This document shows positions 37,512-46,351 of a DNA stretch of 64,000 nt, in pieces (position 1 is the first letter of the stretch; each line of letters starts with the position of its first letter). The notes beneath the pieces were generated by a model that was not told the origin of the DNA, ran no database searches, and saw only the letters and a program-made list of their open reading frames with translations. A program made the position numbers and the translations under genes. Location: positions 806,001-870,000 of the forward strand of contig NZ_AP024872.1 in the NCBI RefSeq assembly GCF_024346875.1. Direction: 5' to 3'. The stretch is from Vibrio gallicus. GTDB taxonomy: Bacteria > Pseudomonadota > Gammaproteobacteria > Enterobacterales > Vibrionaceae.

Positions 37512-40190
37512 ATGAATAAGTTCAAAGCAGCTTTGACATTACCTTGCATATTACTATCAGGTCATGTTAGCGCAGACATTATTATCTCTAAGGTTGTTGA
37601 AGGTTCTGGATATAACAAAGCCATTGAAATAGCCAACATTGGTAATCAGACAGTAAGCCTTGCGGGTTATATGCTGCAAAAAGAAACTAACTTTAACGGT
37701 GATTGGCAAAGTGATTATCTATTAGGCGATATCACTCTTGCTCCTTTTCAAACCTATGTTATCGGCCATGCCAACTCCAGCGTTGATGAACAGCTCAAAG
37801 CCAAATTTGATGTCACAAATAGCACCATTACCAACTTCAATGGTGATGACCCACTGCGCCTACTATTAAATGATGAAGTAGTCGATATGTTTGGCCCTAA
37901 TGTGGGAAGTGGAGACTTTAATAAAGACATCACCCTTGTTCGTTGTAATTATATGGCGTCACCCGTTTGGGATCTCTCTGATTGGATAACACTTCCTAAA
38001 GACAGCTGGGAGACACTTGGCACAATCTCACAGACCTGTGATGCATCTACTCCCCCTGAAGTGCCTGATGGAATAACCACAACTATCATGAACCTTCAAG
38101 GTGAAGGCATGTGGTCACCCTATACTGACCCAAGTAACGGTCAATATGAGTCAGAAGAAATATTTGAAGTCACTGGAGTAGTCACCCACATCCAGAGCTC
38201 CAATCTCGACAACGACCTATTAACCGGCTTCTTTATTCAAGACCAGCATGGTGACAATAACGCAGCAACTTCTGATGGCATATTTGTCAATGGCAGCCCT
38301 TTAGGGCTTGCTATCGGTGATGAAGTAGTTGTGACAGGTAAAGTGCTAGAGCACTATTCATGGACACAGATAAATGCCGCTCGGGTTGAAAAAACCGGCA
38401 CTCAAGGGATTGTGCTGCCAGCAACAACTATCGTGCCAATCGCTAGCGACCAGAGCTTTGAACAAACCCTTGAGCGCTATGAAGGAATGTTGGTGCGGGT
38501 TAACAATGCAACCGACATGCATGTTGCTCGCACCTTTGGCTTTGATTACAGCGCATATCGCAACAACATGGTGCTAAGTCACCAATCTGTAAACTACCAT
38601 CCAAACCAATTCAACACTCCCCTATCACAAGGTGCTCAACAGGTAGATGCTAGCAACGCTGATCGCCGCTTATTTGTTGAATCACCATCAAAAGCTGCCA
38701 ATGGGGTCATTCCTTGGTACCCAGATTTCGCCCAAGACAACGGCACAGGGACAACCGACGACTACATCCGCGTTGGTGCAGAGCTAAACGAACAAGGCTT
38801 AACGGGCTTACTTGGCTATTCTTATTCTGAATACCGCCTATATGTAATTAGTGAAGCAAACAGTGCCACCTTTGTTGAAAACACTCGCCCAACTACCCCT
38901 ACCTTAAAAGCAGGCGAGTTAGTGGTCTCTAGCTTTAACGTAGAGAACTTTTTCACCTCACCATTTGGTGGACGAAATAACCCACTAAATCAAAATCGTG
39001 GTGCAGAGAGTCTTGATGACTACAACACTCAATTGAACAAAATAGTATCCGCTCTGATCGCAATTAATGCTGATATATATGGTCTTATCGAGATTGAAAA
39101 TAACGGCTTTGATGAACAATCTGCGATCTATACTCTGGTTGAGGAAATCAACCGTCATCTAGAAAGCGAAGACCAGTATCAAATCGCAATGCCAGCGCAG
39201 ATTGAAGGCGAAGGTTATGTCGGTACAGATGCGATTACCAACAAGATCATTTATCGCCCAAGCGTTGTAGAGCTGAACGACATACATATTATTGAGATGC
39301 CTCAACAGCATGTCGCTCTTGATTCTGGCAGTTACAAAAGTGCCTACCAGCGTGATGCTTTCACCGCATCTTTTAAAATCGAAAATGCTGATGAACAACT
39401 CGTGATCTCCACTAACCACTTTAAATCAAAAGGCTCAACATGTTGGGAAGATGAACAGTCAGACCATCAACAAAATGATGTCAATATGCAGGGTAGTTGT
39501 GAGAATTTCCGCGTATCCGCTGCATACCACCTGGCTAACGAATTGGAGAAAATTGATGGCTACAAGGTATTGATGGGCGACCTAAATAGCTATGGATTGG
39601 AGGATCCGATGCTGGTTCTAACAGAGCGCGAACAGGCGCCACAGGACTATCAAATCTGGGCGGCTCGCAATACCTATATTGGCGGAAATCAAGATACAGG
39701 CACGCTGCTACATGGCGATGAAGGGGCTATCATTGAACAATCATTTGGCTATCTAGATATTGTTGAAGCAATGAAGCCGCATACCTATAGCTACTCTTTC
39801 AATGATACGGTTGGAACCTTGGACTACGTGCTAGTAGATACAGACCTAACTCAATATGTCGTTGATGCACAGGTTTGGCCAATCAACGCGGTGGAATCAA
39901 CTCTGTTTGAATATTCGACTCAATACAGTGGCGAGCTGACTAAATATACTGACCCATATCGTTCATCTGATCATGACCCTGCTATCGTCGTGTTCAAGTT
40001 CAATAGCAATGATATCGATGATGAAAATGTCGATGGGAATGAACCTGAGAATGACCACGGAAATGAGGGTGAAAATGAATCCCAAGATGGGCAAGAGTCT
40101 GAATCTGCAGGTGGTAGTTTAGACCTGATACTTCTGATGTTAATTCTAAGTGGTTTCTCTATGCGACACCTTAGAAGAAACAATAAGTAA
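37512..40190 (+). CDS. secreted endonuclease, ExeM/NucH family, GlyGly-CTERM anchored
   Basis: This large extracellular DNase (892 residues) has a signal peptide (about 1-21), a lamin-tail domain (about 22-160), a linker with OB-like folds, and a C-terminal endonuclease/exonuclease/phosphatase domain (about 475-835). Catalytic features in the last are FNVENFF, IEIENNG (metal-binding Glu), MGDLNSYGLEDP and SSDHDPAIV (general-base His region). A Glu/Asn-rich acidic spacer and a GlyGly-CTERM tail (GGSLDLILLMLI) complete it, so it should pass the type II system and be processed by rhombosortase. It resembles the Xds nuclease of V. cholerae, which digests extracellular DNA in biofilms. Confidence 0.93.
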   Translation: MNKFKAALTLPCILLSGHVSADIIISKVVEGSGYNKAIEIANIGNQTVSLAGYMLQKETNFNGDWQSDYLLGDITLAPFQTYVIGHANSSVDEQLKAKFDVTNSTITNFNGDDPLRLLLNDEVVDMFGPNVGSGDFNKDITLVRCNYMASPVWDLSDWITLPKDSWETLGTISQTCDASTPPEVPDGITTTIMNLQGEGMWSPYTDPSNGQYESEEIFEVTGVVTHIQSSNLDNDLLTGFFIQDQHGDNNAATSDGIFVNGSPLGLAIGDEVVVTGKVLEHYSWTQINAARVEKTGTQGIVLPATTIVPIASDQSFEQTLERYEGMLVRVNNATDMHVARTFGFDYSAYRNNMVLSHQSVNYHPNQFNTPLSQGAQQVDASNADRRLFVESPSKAANGVIPWYPDFAQDNGTGTTDDYIRVGAELNEQGLTGLLGYSYSEYRLYVISEANSATFVENTRPTTPTLKAGELVVSSFNVENFFTSPFGGRNNPLNQNRGAESLDDYNTQLNKIVSALIAINADIYGLIEIENNGFDEQSAIYTLVEEINRHLESEDQYQIAMPAQIEGEGYVGTDAITNKIIYRPSVVELNDIHIIEMPQQHVALDSGSYKSAYQRDAFTASFKIENADEQLVISTNHFKSKGSTCWEDEQSDHQQNDVNMQGSCENFRVSAAYHLANELEKIDGYKVLMGDLNSYGLEDPMLVLTEREQAPQDYQIWAARNTYIGGNQDTGTLLHGDEGAIIEQSFGYLDIVEAMKPHTYSYSFNDTVGTLDYVLVDTDLTQYVVDAQVWPINAVESTLFEYSTQYSGELTKYTDPYRSSDHDPAIVVFKFNSNDIDDENVDGNEPENDHGNEGENESQDGQESESAGGSLDLILLMLILSGFSMRHLRRNNK

Positions 40191-40202
40191 AAAATGAGAT
40201 CA

Positions 40203-40232
40203 AGCCGACTGCAATATACAGTCGGCTTTTTT
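40203..40232 (+). terminator. intrinsic terminator after the nuclease
   Basis: A 9-bp stem AGCCGACTG / CAGTCGGCT (loop 7 nt) is followed by TTTTTTG. Confidence 0.9.
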
Positions 40233-40247
40233 GTCAGTTAACCTATT

Positions 40248-41177
40248 CTATTGCCCAAAATACTGAGTAAACAAATCAGTATTTAAACCTGAGTTAACCG
40301 GTAACAACATTGGGTTTTTACTATGGATCTGCTTGGACAGCTGTTGCAAGCTATCGAAATCCTTATCATTAGTGCCACCTGAACTGGTTATCATCTGTAC
40401 ATAATAAGGTACGTTGTTAGGCACATAAACAACTTGTATTGCCTTGCCGTTATTGGCTTTCGGGTTGTTATCGTGGGCATAGCCAAAGGTGTGGGTTAGC
40501 TCGTGTAGCAATAATGGTGCGTTCTTATTCAAGCGCGCGGAGCTTATTTCACCAGGATTTAAGAACACCTCTGGATGCCCCATTTCACCCCATGCATTGC
40601 CACCCGAACTCATCTCTTTACCATCGGCTCCAATCTTGTTAGAAAAAGCCTCTAGTTTGTAGGTATTATGCGCCAAACCTTGACGATTTAATGCAACTTT
40701 AGCAAAGTCGTCGTAATTGGATGGTACGTTTACCGCCTCATCGATTCCACCTTTAAAGGTTCGAACATCTAAATCTGCGGTCTCTTGATTAAACTGCTTT
40801 ACGAATCGAGGGGAGTTAACCACAAACGCAACCCGTCCCCAGATTTTCGCTACTTGCTGCTTGTATTTTTTATTCCACTTATCTAATTGAATATTTGGGA
40901 TTTTCGAGGCTTTCAGCTCCTTCGAGCTGCTATCAAAGGTAAGGTGGGTATCTTGAAGAAGGTTGTGTTTATGAGTTGCAACAGCCATTGCATCTTGAGG
41001 CGCGTGGGCCATCACATAGTTTATATCGGCCTCATCTAAACCTAATTTACGTAAACTGGCTTTTTCTTGGCTAGGGGTGAGGGCTTGTGTATCACTTTTA
41101 CCACCTGCATTAGCACATCCACTTAACGAAAACGCCACTAATACCGCGAGCGTTAGCCCTTTCTTTGCTTGAGTCAT
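40248..41177 (-). CDS. zincin metalloprotease-like lipoprotein
   Basis: This 309-residue lipoprotein (lipobox LSGC, Cys21) carries an extended zinc-binding motif HELTHTFGYAH: His225, Glu226, His229 and His235 in the HExxHxxGxxH spacing of metzincin-like zincins. The region before it (about 60-160) has no recognisable domain. It is probably attached to the inner face of the outer membrane or to the cell surface. It lies convergent with the nuclease gene. The substrate is unknown. It could be a peptidase inactive on proteins, but the motif is complete. Confidence 0.85.
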   Translation of the reverse strand: MTQAKKGLTLAVLVAFSLSGCANAGGKSDTQALTPSQEKASLRKLGLDEADINYVMAHAPQDAMAVATHKHNLLQDTHLTFDSSSKELKASKIPNIQLDKWNKKYKQQVAKIWGRVAFVVNSPRFVKQFNQETADLDVRTFKGGIDEAVNVPSNYDDFAKVALNRQGLAHNTYKLEAFSNKIGADGKEMSSGGNAWGEMGHPEVFLNPGEISSARLNKNAPLLLHELTHTFGYAHDNNPKANNGKAIQVVYVPNNVPYYVQMITSSGGTNDKDFDSLQQLSKQIHSKNPMLLPVNSGLNTDLFTQYFGQ

Positions 41178-41368
41178 TTAAACGCTCCCTACCTAATTAA
41201 ATACGCTGCCAACCCCACGCCATGCGCAAAGTTAAGTAATTAAGGGTAAGTATGCACTTTGATACGCCTCAGCCAAAACAAACTATGTTTTCAACCTAGC
41301 GTGATCCAGATCACTGATCATCCCAGAACCTGCAAAGCAAATATCTGGGATGCGCTCATGTAATCAGG

Positions 41369-41848
41369 TTATTTTAACCTTCTGTAAATCAGGATAATCC
41401 CTGACAATACCGTTATTTTAAAGCTGACCTCTGAGATTTTATGAAGCGTTGCAAAGCCGCCGCTCTGAGTCACTAGCGCGCCTTGCGACTGCAACTCAAC
41501 GATCTGCGGTACAAAATAAAAACAGAATAGAAGACCAGTAGTAACCATAACGAACATGCTCAACAAGGCCCACCAATCGGTCTTGACCGTTACAAATTGG
41601 TATACCTCATACACCAATGACAAAACGCACAATAGTGCCAAGGGGTAAGATAGACGCACAAACACCTCAGTCATCAGCAAGCCTTCTTGAAACCTGCTCA
41701 GCAACGGCTCACTCAAAAATAGGGCCGAATTAAAGATAACGGGTGCAACTACCGCTCCGGCAAACAGAGAAAAACCAACCACCACGGTCAAAAAAAGGAT
41801 ATACGTTTTTGATAAAAAGCGAACAAATGAGTTCATAATACGCTTCAT
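41369..41848 (-). CDS. DUF4149 family inner-membrane protein
   Basis: This 159-residue protein has four predicted helices (about 15-35, 60-80, 88-108 and 140-156). It has the DUF4149 core FAGAVVAPVIFNSALFLSE. Function is unknown. It starts 6 bp after the ycdX stop, so the two genes form an operon. The start at 41848 is close behind an AAGGGG site. The Met five codons later is a possible alternative. Confidence 0.8.
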   Translation of the reverse strand: MKRIMNSFVRFLSKTYILFLTVVVGFSLFAGAVVAPVIFNSALFLSEPLLSRFQEGLLMTEVFVRLSYPLALLCVLSLVYEVYQFVTVKTDWWALLSMFVMVTTGLLFCFYFVPQIVELQSQGALVTQSGGFATLHKISEVSFKITVLSGIILIYRRLK

Positions 41849-41854
41849 CTCCCC

Positions 41855-42598
41855 TTAAAAATCAAACTCATCTGCGATATCTATTCCCTTGGTTGCCAAA
41901 TAAGCAAACAGTGACTCAACCGTATTATTAATAATGCGCTCGGCAGGATAATCAACCTCAGTAATCAGCTCTATGGCTTTATCAAAGCGTCCAAGATCCC
42001 AAGCATTATGTGCATCAGAGCCGATGCTAAGTGGCGCATCATATTTCTTAGCAAGCTGTGCAATCTTCAAGCAATTCGAATAGCACCCCTTGCGCGAGAA
42101 TAAAAAGGAGCTGTTGTTTATCTCCAGAGCAACATTTTCTTGAGCGGCAGTCTTTACTATCTCTTCGATATGAATCGGAAACCTTACATTGCCAGGGTGA
42201 GTCACAACGTGCACCTTGCCACTTTTGATTACGTTCTTCATTGCTAAGGTATTGGCATCGATATCACGCGGGGCAAATACAGGGGGATGGAATCCGGTAA
42301 GGATAATATCTAAGGTGCTACGGACGGACTCTTCAATATCAATATTGCCGTCAAGATCTTTAATATTACTCTCAATACCACGCAAGATCCCAACGCCATC
42401 AGCCATACGAGGAAAGGTTAAGCTGTTTACAAAATGCCATACATGGGGTGCATCTTCCATATCAGGACCATGGTCGGTATTTGCAAATAATCGAATACCC
42501 TGTTTTGGCGCTTGGCGTACATAATCATGAATGGTGCTGTATGCGTGGTCACTAGCCAGTGTATGTGTATGTAAATCTACCTCTAATCTATATGTCAT
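41855..42598 (-). CDS. ycdX: PHP-domain phosphatase YcdX
   Basis: This trinuclear-zinc phosphoesterase of the YcdX type has 247 residues. Metal ligands are visible in VDLHTHTLASDHAYS, NTDHG, LRGIESN and VVTHPG, with EINNSS and SIGSDAHN in the later strands. In E. coli, YcdX is linked to swarming motility and phosphatase activity. It is first in a two-gene unit with the DUF4149 protein. Confidence 0.93.
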   Translation of the reverse strand: MTYRLEVDLHTHTLASDHAYSTIHDYVRQAPKQGIRLFANTDHGPDMEDAPHVWHFVNSLTFPRMADGVGILRGIESNIKDLDGNIDIEESVRSTLDIILTGFHPPVFAPRDIDANTLAMKNVIKSGKVHVVTHPGNVRFPIHIEEIVKTAAQENVALEINNSSFLFSRKGCYSNCLKIAQLAKKYDAPLSIGSDAHNAWDLGRFDKAIELITEVDYPAERIINNTVESLFAYLATKGIDIADEFDF

Positions 42599-42720
42599 AA
42601 CCTGCTTTCCTCTGAAAATCGACCCGAATCATAGATAGTGAGCCTTCGCCCTACATCAACCCTATTCTTGACGATTCCCTCTCTGACATCAATCACAATT
42701 CAGATAATATTCAACAACAT

Positions 42721-42749
42721 AAAAAAAGCCCAAGCTAAAAAGCTTGGGC
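42721..42749 (-). terminator. intrinsic terminator after the secreted peptide gene
   Basis: On the minus strand, stem GCCCAAGCT / AGCTTGGGC (loop TTTT) is followed by seven T residues. It lies 26 bp after the stop of the small gene at 42775. Confidence 0.93.
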
Positions 42750-42774
42750 AAATACAACAAAATGAACAAACATA

Positions 42775-42933
42775 TTACTCTTCAATCAAGCTCTGAATCC
42801 TTAACAGATCTTGTTCAAGCAGTGGCTCATACATTGCGCCATGTTGAGCCATTGCAGTTGGCAAAGTCGATGTCATCAACAGACCAACAACAATTGCCAA
42901 ATATATTAAAACTTGTTTTCTACTCAATCTCAC
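42775..42933 (-). CDS. small secreted peptide precursor, 52 residues, unrecognised
   Basis: A GTG-started frame of 52 codons has an AGGTGA ribosome site 4 nt upstream. It encodes an n-region (MRLSRK), a hydrophobic core (VLIYLAIVVGLLM) and a signal-peptidase-I-like site (PTAMA then QHG). The mature 23-residue tail QHGAMYEPLLEQDLLRIQSL plus IEE is mostly helical and amphipathic. A strong terminator follows 26 bp later. An in-frame stop lies 5 codons before the GTG, so it is not a fragment of a larger gene. It is downstream of the beta-barrel protein gene by 95 bp on the same strand. I do not recognise it. An inner-membrane small protein is the alternative. Confidence 0.65.
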   Translation of the reverse strand: MRLSRKQVLIYLAIVVGLLMTSTLPTAMAQHGAMYEPLLEQDLLRIQSLIEE

Positions 42934-43028
42934 TGCTTCACCTATCTAAACAGCTGCTCAGTAGTCAGATATTTAGTTGTATAGGCAAGTCCATCTGCAC
43001 GGGTTATTCTTTCGCCAACGGCGATAGA

Positions 43029-43748
43029 TTAGAATTGATAGGCGACACCTAGAGTCCAGATGCTATCGTTTTCAACCGGTACGTTGTTTTGGTATAGCTC
43101 CATTTCTCCAGTGTTGAAGTAGGTATACTTCACATACGGTGTCCAGTCGTCAATCTGAGCCGACAACACGACTTCATGCTCATTGGTGCGATAGCGGTCT
43201 TGAGCAAAATAACCCGTGTTGCCTTGATGAATATACCCACTCGAGCCATCACTATTTTCATGGGTATAGGTATAATCTAAGCTAAACATGCCAAACGTCA
43301 TCGACGTTCCCGCAATAAATTGGTTGGTATTGATGGCGGTATCGGTGATGTTTTCAAATATATCGCCCGAGCGATTGTAGCCATAGCCGCCGAAGATATT
43401 AAAATTGTCGGTGATGTTATATTGCAAGATAGCCTCAACCAGTAGCTCTTCACCGGTTTCCCATTTACCTAACTCACCATAAACATTTAGCTCAAGCTGT
43501 TCAGATAAACCAAAGTTGTAGCCGTAACCTGCCGCCAACCAGCCTTGATCATCAAAGCCGATATAAACATAGCCATCTTCAGAGGTTTCAATAGTAGCGC
43601 CCGCCTCGGTGGAATATACGCCATTATCAGCCGCATTAGAGGCGACATTTTGCTCCAAATACACCTCAACTGGCGCCGCAGTTGCCACCGTAGCGGTAGT
43701 TGCGAATACCATGCCAATTGAAGCCGCTAAATATTTAAGTTTTTGCAT
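43029..43748 (-). CDS. outer-membrane beta-barrel protein, porin-like
   Basis: From the ATG at 43748 (GGGAG 7 nt upstream) this is 239 residues: a signal peptide ending ATAA, then alternating short aromatic-rich strands, ending in Phe (GVAYQF), typical of outer-membrane barrels. It lacks Cys. The repeated Gly/Tyr/Asn strands (YGYNFGLSEQLELN, NIFGGYGYNRSGD, TPYVKYTYFNT) suggest roughly 12 strands, similar in size to KdgM/NanC-type monomeric porins, but I cannot place it in a named family. It lies between a LysR regulator and the small secreted peptide. Confidence 0.8.
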   Translation of the reverse strand: MQKLKYLAASIGMVFATTATVATAAPVEVYLEQNVASNAADNGVYSTEAGATIETSEDGYVYIGFDDQGWLAAGYGYNFGLSEQLELNVYGELGKWETGEELLVEAILQYNITDNFNIFGGYGYNRSGDIFENITDTAINTNQFIAGTSMTFGMFSLDYTYTHENSDGSSGYIHQGNTGYFAQDRYRTNEHEVVLSAQIDDWTPYVKYTYFNTGEMELYQNNVPVENDSIWTLGVAYQF

Positions 43749-43862
43749 TATGATCTCCCGTTTAGAAACAGTGATGAGCACTTAGCTCAGGACACGGGAG
43801 ATTATCAAGTAAGGTTAAGTTGGGATAAATACGCTCAACTTTGCTTTAAACATAAATTTAAT

Positions 43863-44699
43863 TTATATGTTGGCGAATATTCTCTGAATCTGTTCACGCT
43901 TTTTCTTGTGGAATGGGTCCTTGATATAGCGACGATGAAAGATCATATTGTAGCGAAGATTACGCAGTGGAAACGGAAATTCGTGGATAACAAGGCCTAA
44001 AGGTGGAGCCCATTTCTCCGCTAAAGAACGATTCGAACTTGCCACGTAATCCGTGGTAGAGGCAAGCATTAACATGCTTGAAATTGACTTGGTTTCAATC
44101 TTGACCCGGCGACTAGGTAGTGGGTTATCCGATAGATAGTCGATTGTATTTTGTTCACCACGGCGGATCTTCAGTGCTATATGTTCCTGTGCAAAGTAGC
44201 TATCAAGAGTCATTGACTCCTCGACCAGCGGATGCTGCTTGTGGGTTAAGCACACCACATCCTCCTCGGTTAAATGCTCAACAATCAGCCCCTGCCTCTT
44301 GGTCTCTAACACATCAATGATGAGATCTACCTTTTGTGTGATCAGGTCATCATAGAGCTTATCCTCTTCTAAGGGAGACTCGATATAGGCCATTTCATCT
44401 AGCTGGGCAACCATATGCAGCATAGACTCGTTACAATATACCTTCAGTTCTCTTTGGCTTTCCGATATCACCTCAAGCGTTGCTAATGGGTCTTCAATTC
44501 GAGTCGCCAAAGAGACAGCGGCACCCGTTGGCGCAATCCCTCTCCCTTCGCGGACGAATAAGGTTTGATTTAGGCTAGCTTCTAATCGCTTTACGGCCGC
44601 GCTTACCGCAGGCTGCGTCAGGTCAAGCTGTTCAGCTGCCACTGTGATTGAACGACAACGATAGACAGCTAAAAAGGTTGAAAAAAGATTGAGATCCAT
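43863..44699 (-). CDS. LysR-family transcriptional regulator
   Basis: The 278-residue protein has the HTH (ITVAAEQLDLTQPAVSAAVKRLE and LFVREGRGIAPT) and a short effector domain with the motif YVASSNRSLAEKWAP. LysR proteins usually control neighbours. The next gene downstream on its own strand is the beta-barrel protein (114 bp away), and the divergent gene is yegD. The effector is unknown. It is shorter than the usual 295-310 residues of the family. Confidence 0.9.
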   Translation of the reverse strand: MDLNLFSTFLAVYRCRSITVAAEQLDLTQPAVSAAVKRLEASLNQTLFVREGRGIAPTGAAVSLATRIEDPLATLEVISESQRELKVYCNESMLHMVAQLDEMAYIESPLEEDKLYDDLITQKVDLIIDVLETKRQGLIVEHLTEEDVVCLTHKQHPLVEESMTLDSYFAQEHIALKIRRGEQNTIDYLSDNPLPSRRVKIETKSISSMLMLASTTDYVASSNRSLAEKWAPPLGLVIHEFPFPLRNLRYNMIFHRRYIKDPFHKKKREQIQRIFANI

Positions 44700-44922
44700 T
44701 ATCAGTATTCCGCCACAGTGATTTATATAAAACTAGAACAAAAGTCTAATTCAATAGTCTGTTAATTAAATAAAATCATAGGGTTATACTTGCAGAAGCT
44801 CAAGTTACTAGCCTGATAATTGCAACAAAAACAACAAATCACCACAAAAAAGCAATCGAGCCTAGAATTTTGTTATCAGGGGCTATATTATGCGCTCCCT
44901 TTTATCGATTGAGGTGATAGAA

Positions 44923-46272
44923 ATGATTATTGGTTTTGATTATGGAACCGCAAACTGTTCTGTGGCACAAGCTACTGATGACGTGGTAAAGCATGTGTCA
45001 TTGGATGGCGAAAAGTATATCCCCTCAACTCTGTGCGCGCCCACATCTGAGACGATTTCAGAATACCTGTTTAAAAAACATGGTATTCACCCTACAACCT
45101 CTGCCGGTGAAGCGATTCTTAAGCGTGCAATGGCAGAAAACTATGAGCAAGGCATCAATGTATTAGAAGAGGAAGTCTTGTTCGGCAAGCCTGCCTTGGA
45201 TCTCTATCTACAAGACCCAAAGGATATCTATTACATTAAGTCCCCTAAATCTTTTCTTGGGGCTAGCGGGCTTCGTGATATGCAACTGGCTTATTTTGAA
45301 GACCTTGTATGTGCCATGATGACCAACATCAAAATCAAGGCCGAACAGAGCTTACAACAAGACCTAACGCATACCGTAATTGGTCGTCCCGTCAACTTTT
45401 TGGGGCGTGGTGGTGAGACCTCTAATCAACAAGCGGTAGGTATTTTAGAGCGTGCTGCCAACCGTGCAGGATTTAAGGAGGTTTCCTTTCAATACGAGCC
45501 CGTAGCCGCAGGTCTTGAGTATGAGAATGCCCTCACTCGCAACCAGAATGTATTGGTAGTAGATATTGGCGGCGGTACCACCGATTGCTCGATGATCCAG
45601 ATGGGGCCCCAATGGCGCGGTAGTGCGCAGCGAGATGCCAGCCTACTTGCGCATAGTGGACAGATGATAGGTGGCAATGACCTCGATATTCATATCGCAT
45701 TTCAAAACTTTATGACTGAGTTTGGCAAAGGTAGCCGCAAAATCAGCGGACTGGAAATGCCAATAAGCCAATATTGGCACCCTATTTTGATCAACAACGT
45801 GCCAGCACAAAGAGAATTCTACTCTCGAGAGAACTTAGCACTACTTAAGCTACTCGTTAGAGATGCAGTCGAGAAAGAGAAGGTCTCGCGCTTAATAAAG
45901 CTTCATCAAGATGCGCTGGGTTACGGCATCGTAGCGCAAGCAGAGCGGGCAAAGATCGATCTAGAAGCCAATCAACAGTACATAGCGCAACTCAACCTTA
46001 TTGATGAGACCTTAGCCATTCCGGTATCAAAACAAGATATGGAGCAAGCTATCAAGGTGCCACGTGAGAAAATCCAGAAATTAGTTGCAGAAGCGGTGAC
46101 TCAATCGGGTATTAAACCCGATGTAATATTTATGACTGGCGGCTCGGCACGCTCACAAGTTCTAAGAAGCGCGGTACAATCCGAACTGCCCAACATAGAA
46201 GTTGTCAGCGGTAACTACTTTGGCTCAGTAACCGCAGGCTTAGCGCGTTGGGCTGATATTATTTATAGATAA
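44923..46272 (+). CDS. yegD: YegD, Hsp70-like chaperone relative
   Basis: This actin-fold ATPase of the Hsp70 superfamily lacks the usual substrate-binding domain. It has 449 residues. Nucleotide-site features are IIGFDYGTANCSVA, FVDIGGGTTDCSM-type VVDIGGGTTDCSM, and FMTGGSARS. The N-terminus aligns with E. coli YegD (FDYGTANCSVA). GAGGTGA precedes the ATG at 44923, so the extra 11 residues of the longer frame are unlikely. Role is not well defined. Confidence 0.93.
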   Translation: MIIGFDYGTANCSVAQATDDVVKHVSLDGEKYIPSTLCAPTSETISEYLFKKHGIHPTTSAGEAILKRAMAENYEQGINVLEEEVLFGKPALDLYLQDPKDIYYIKSPKSFLGASGLRDMQLAYFEDLVCAMMTNIKIKAEQSLQQDLTHTVIGRPVNFLGRGGETSNQQAVGILERAANRAGFKEVSFQYEPVAAGLEYENALTRNQNVLVVDIGGGTTDCSMIQMGPQWRGSAQRDASLLAHSGQMIGGNDLDIHIAFQNFMTEFGKGSRKISGLEMPISQYWHPILINNVPAQREFYSRENLALLKLLVRDAVEKEKVSRLIKLHQDALGYGIVAQAERAKIDLEANQQYIAQLNLIDETLAIPVSKQDMEQAIKVPREKIQKLVAEAVTQSGIKPDVIFMTGGSARSQVLRSAVQSELPNIEVVSGNYFGSVTAGLARWADIIYR

Positions 46273-46280
46273 TGCATTTA

Positions 46281-46309
46281 AAAAACGAGCTAATATTAGC
46301 TCGTTTTTA
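46281..46309. terminator. bidirectional intrinsic terminator
   Basis: The palindrome AAAAACGAGCTAAT with its complement lies between yegD and the convergent amidase gene, giving a stem with A/T tails for either strand. Confidence 0.88.
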
Positions 46310-46351
46310 TTATGGTATAACATCTACCAATAAGATTTAGTTCACCTTTAA

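Noticed and set aside
42744-43052. Plus-strand frame of 102 codons
   Set aside because: It lies opposite the small secreted peptide gene, starts inside that gene's terminator and runs into the barrel gene. The minus-strand frame has a ribosome site and a signal peptide, so the plus frame is a shadow.
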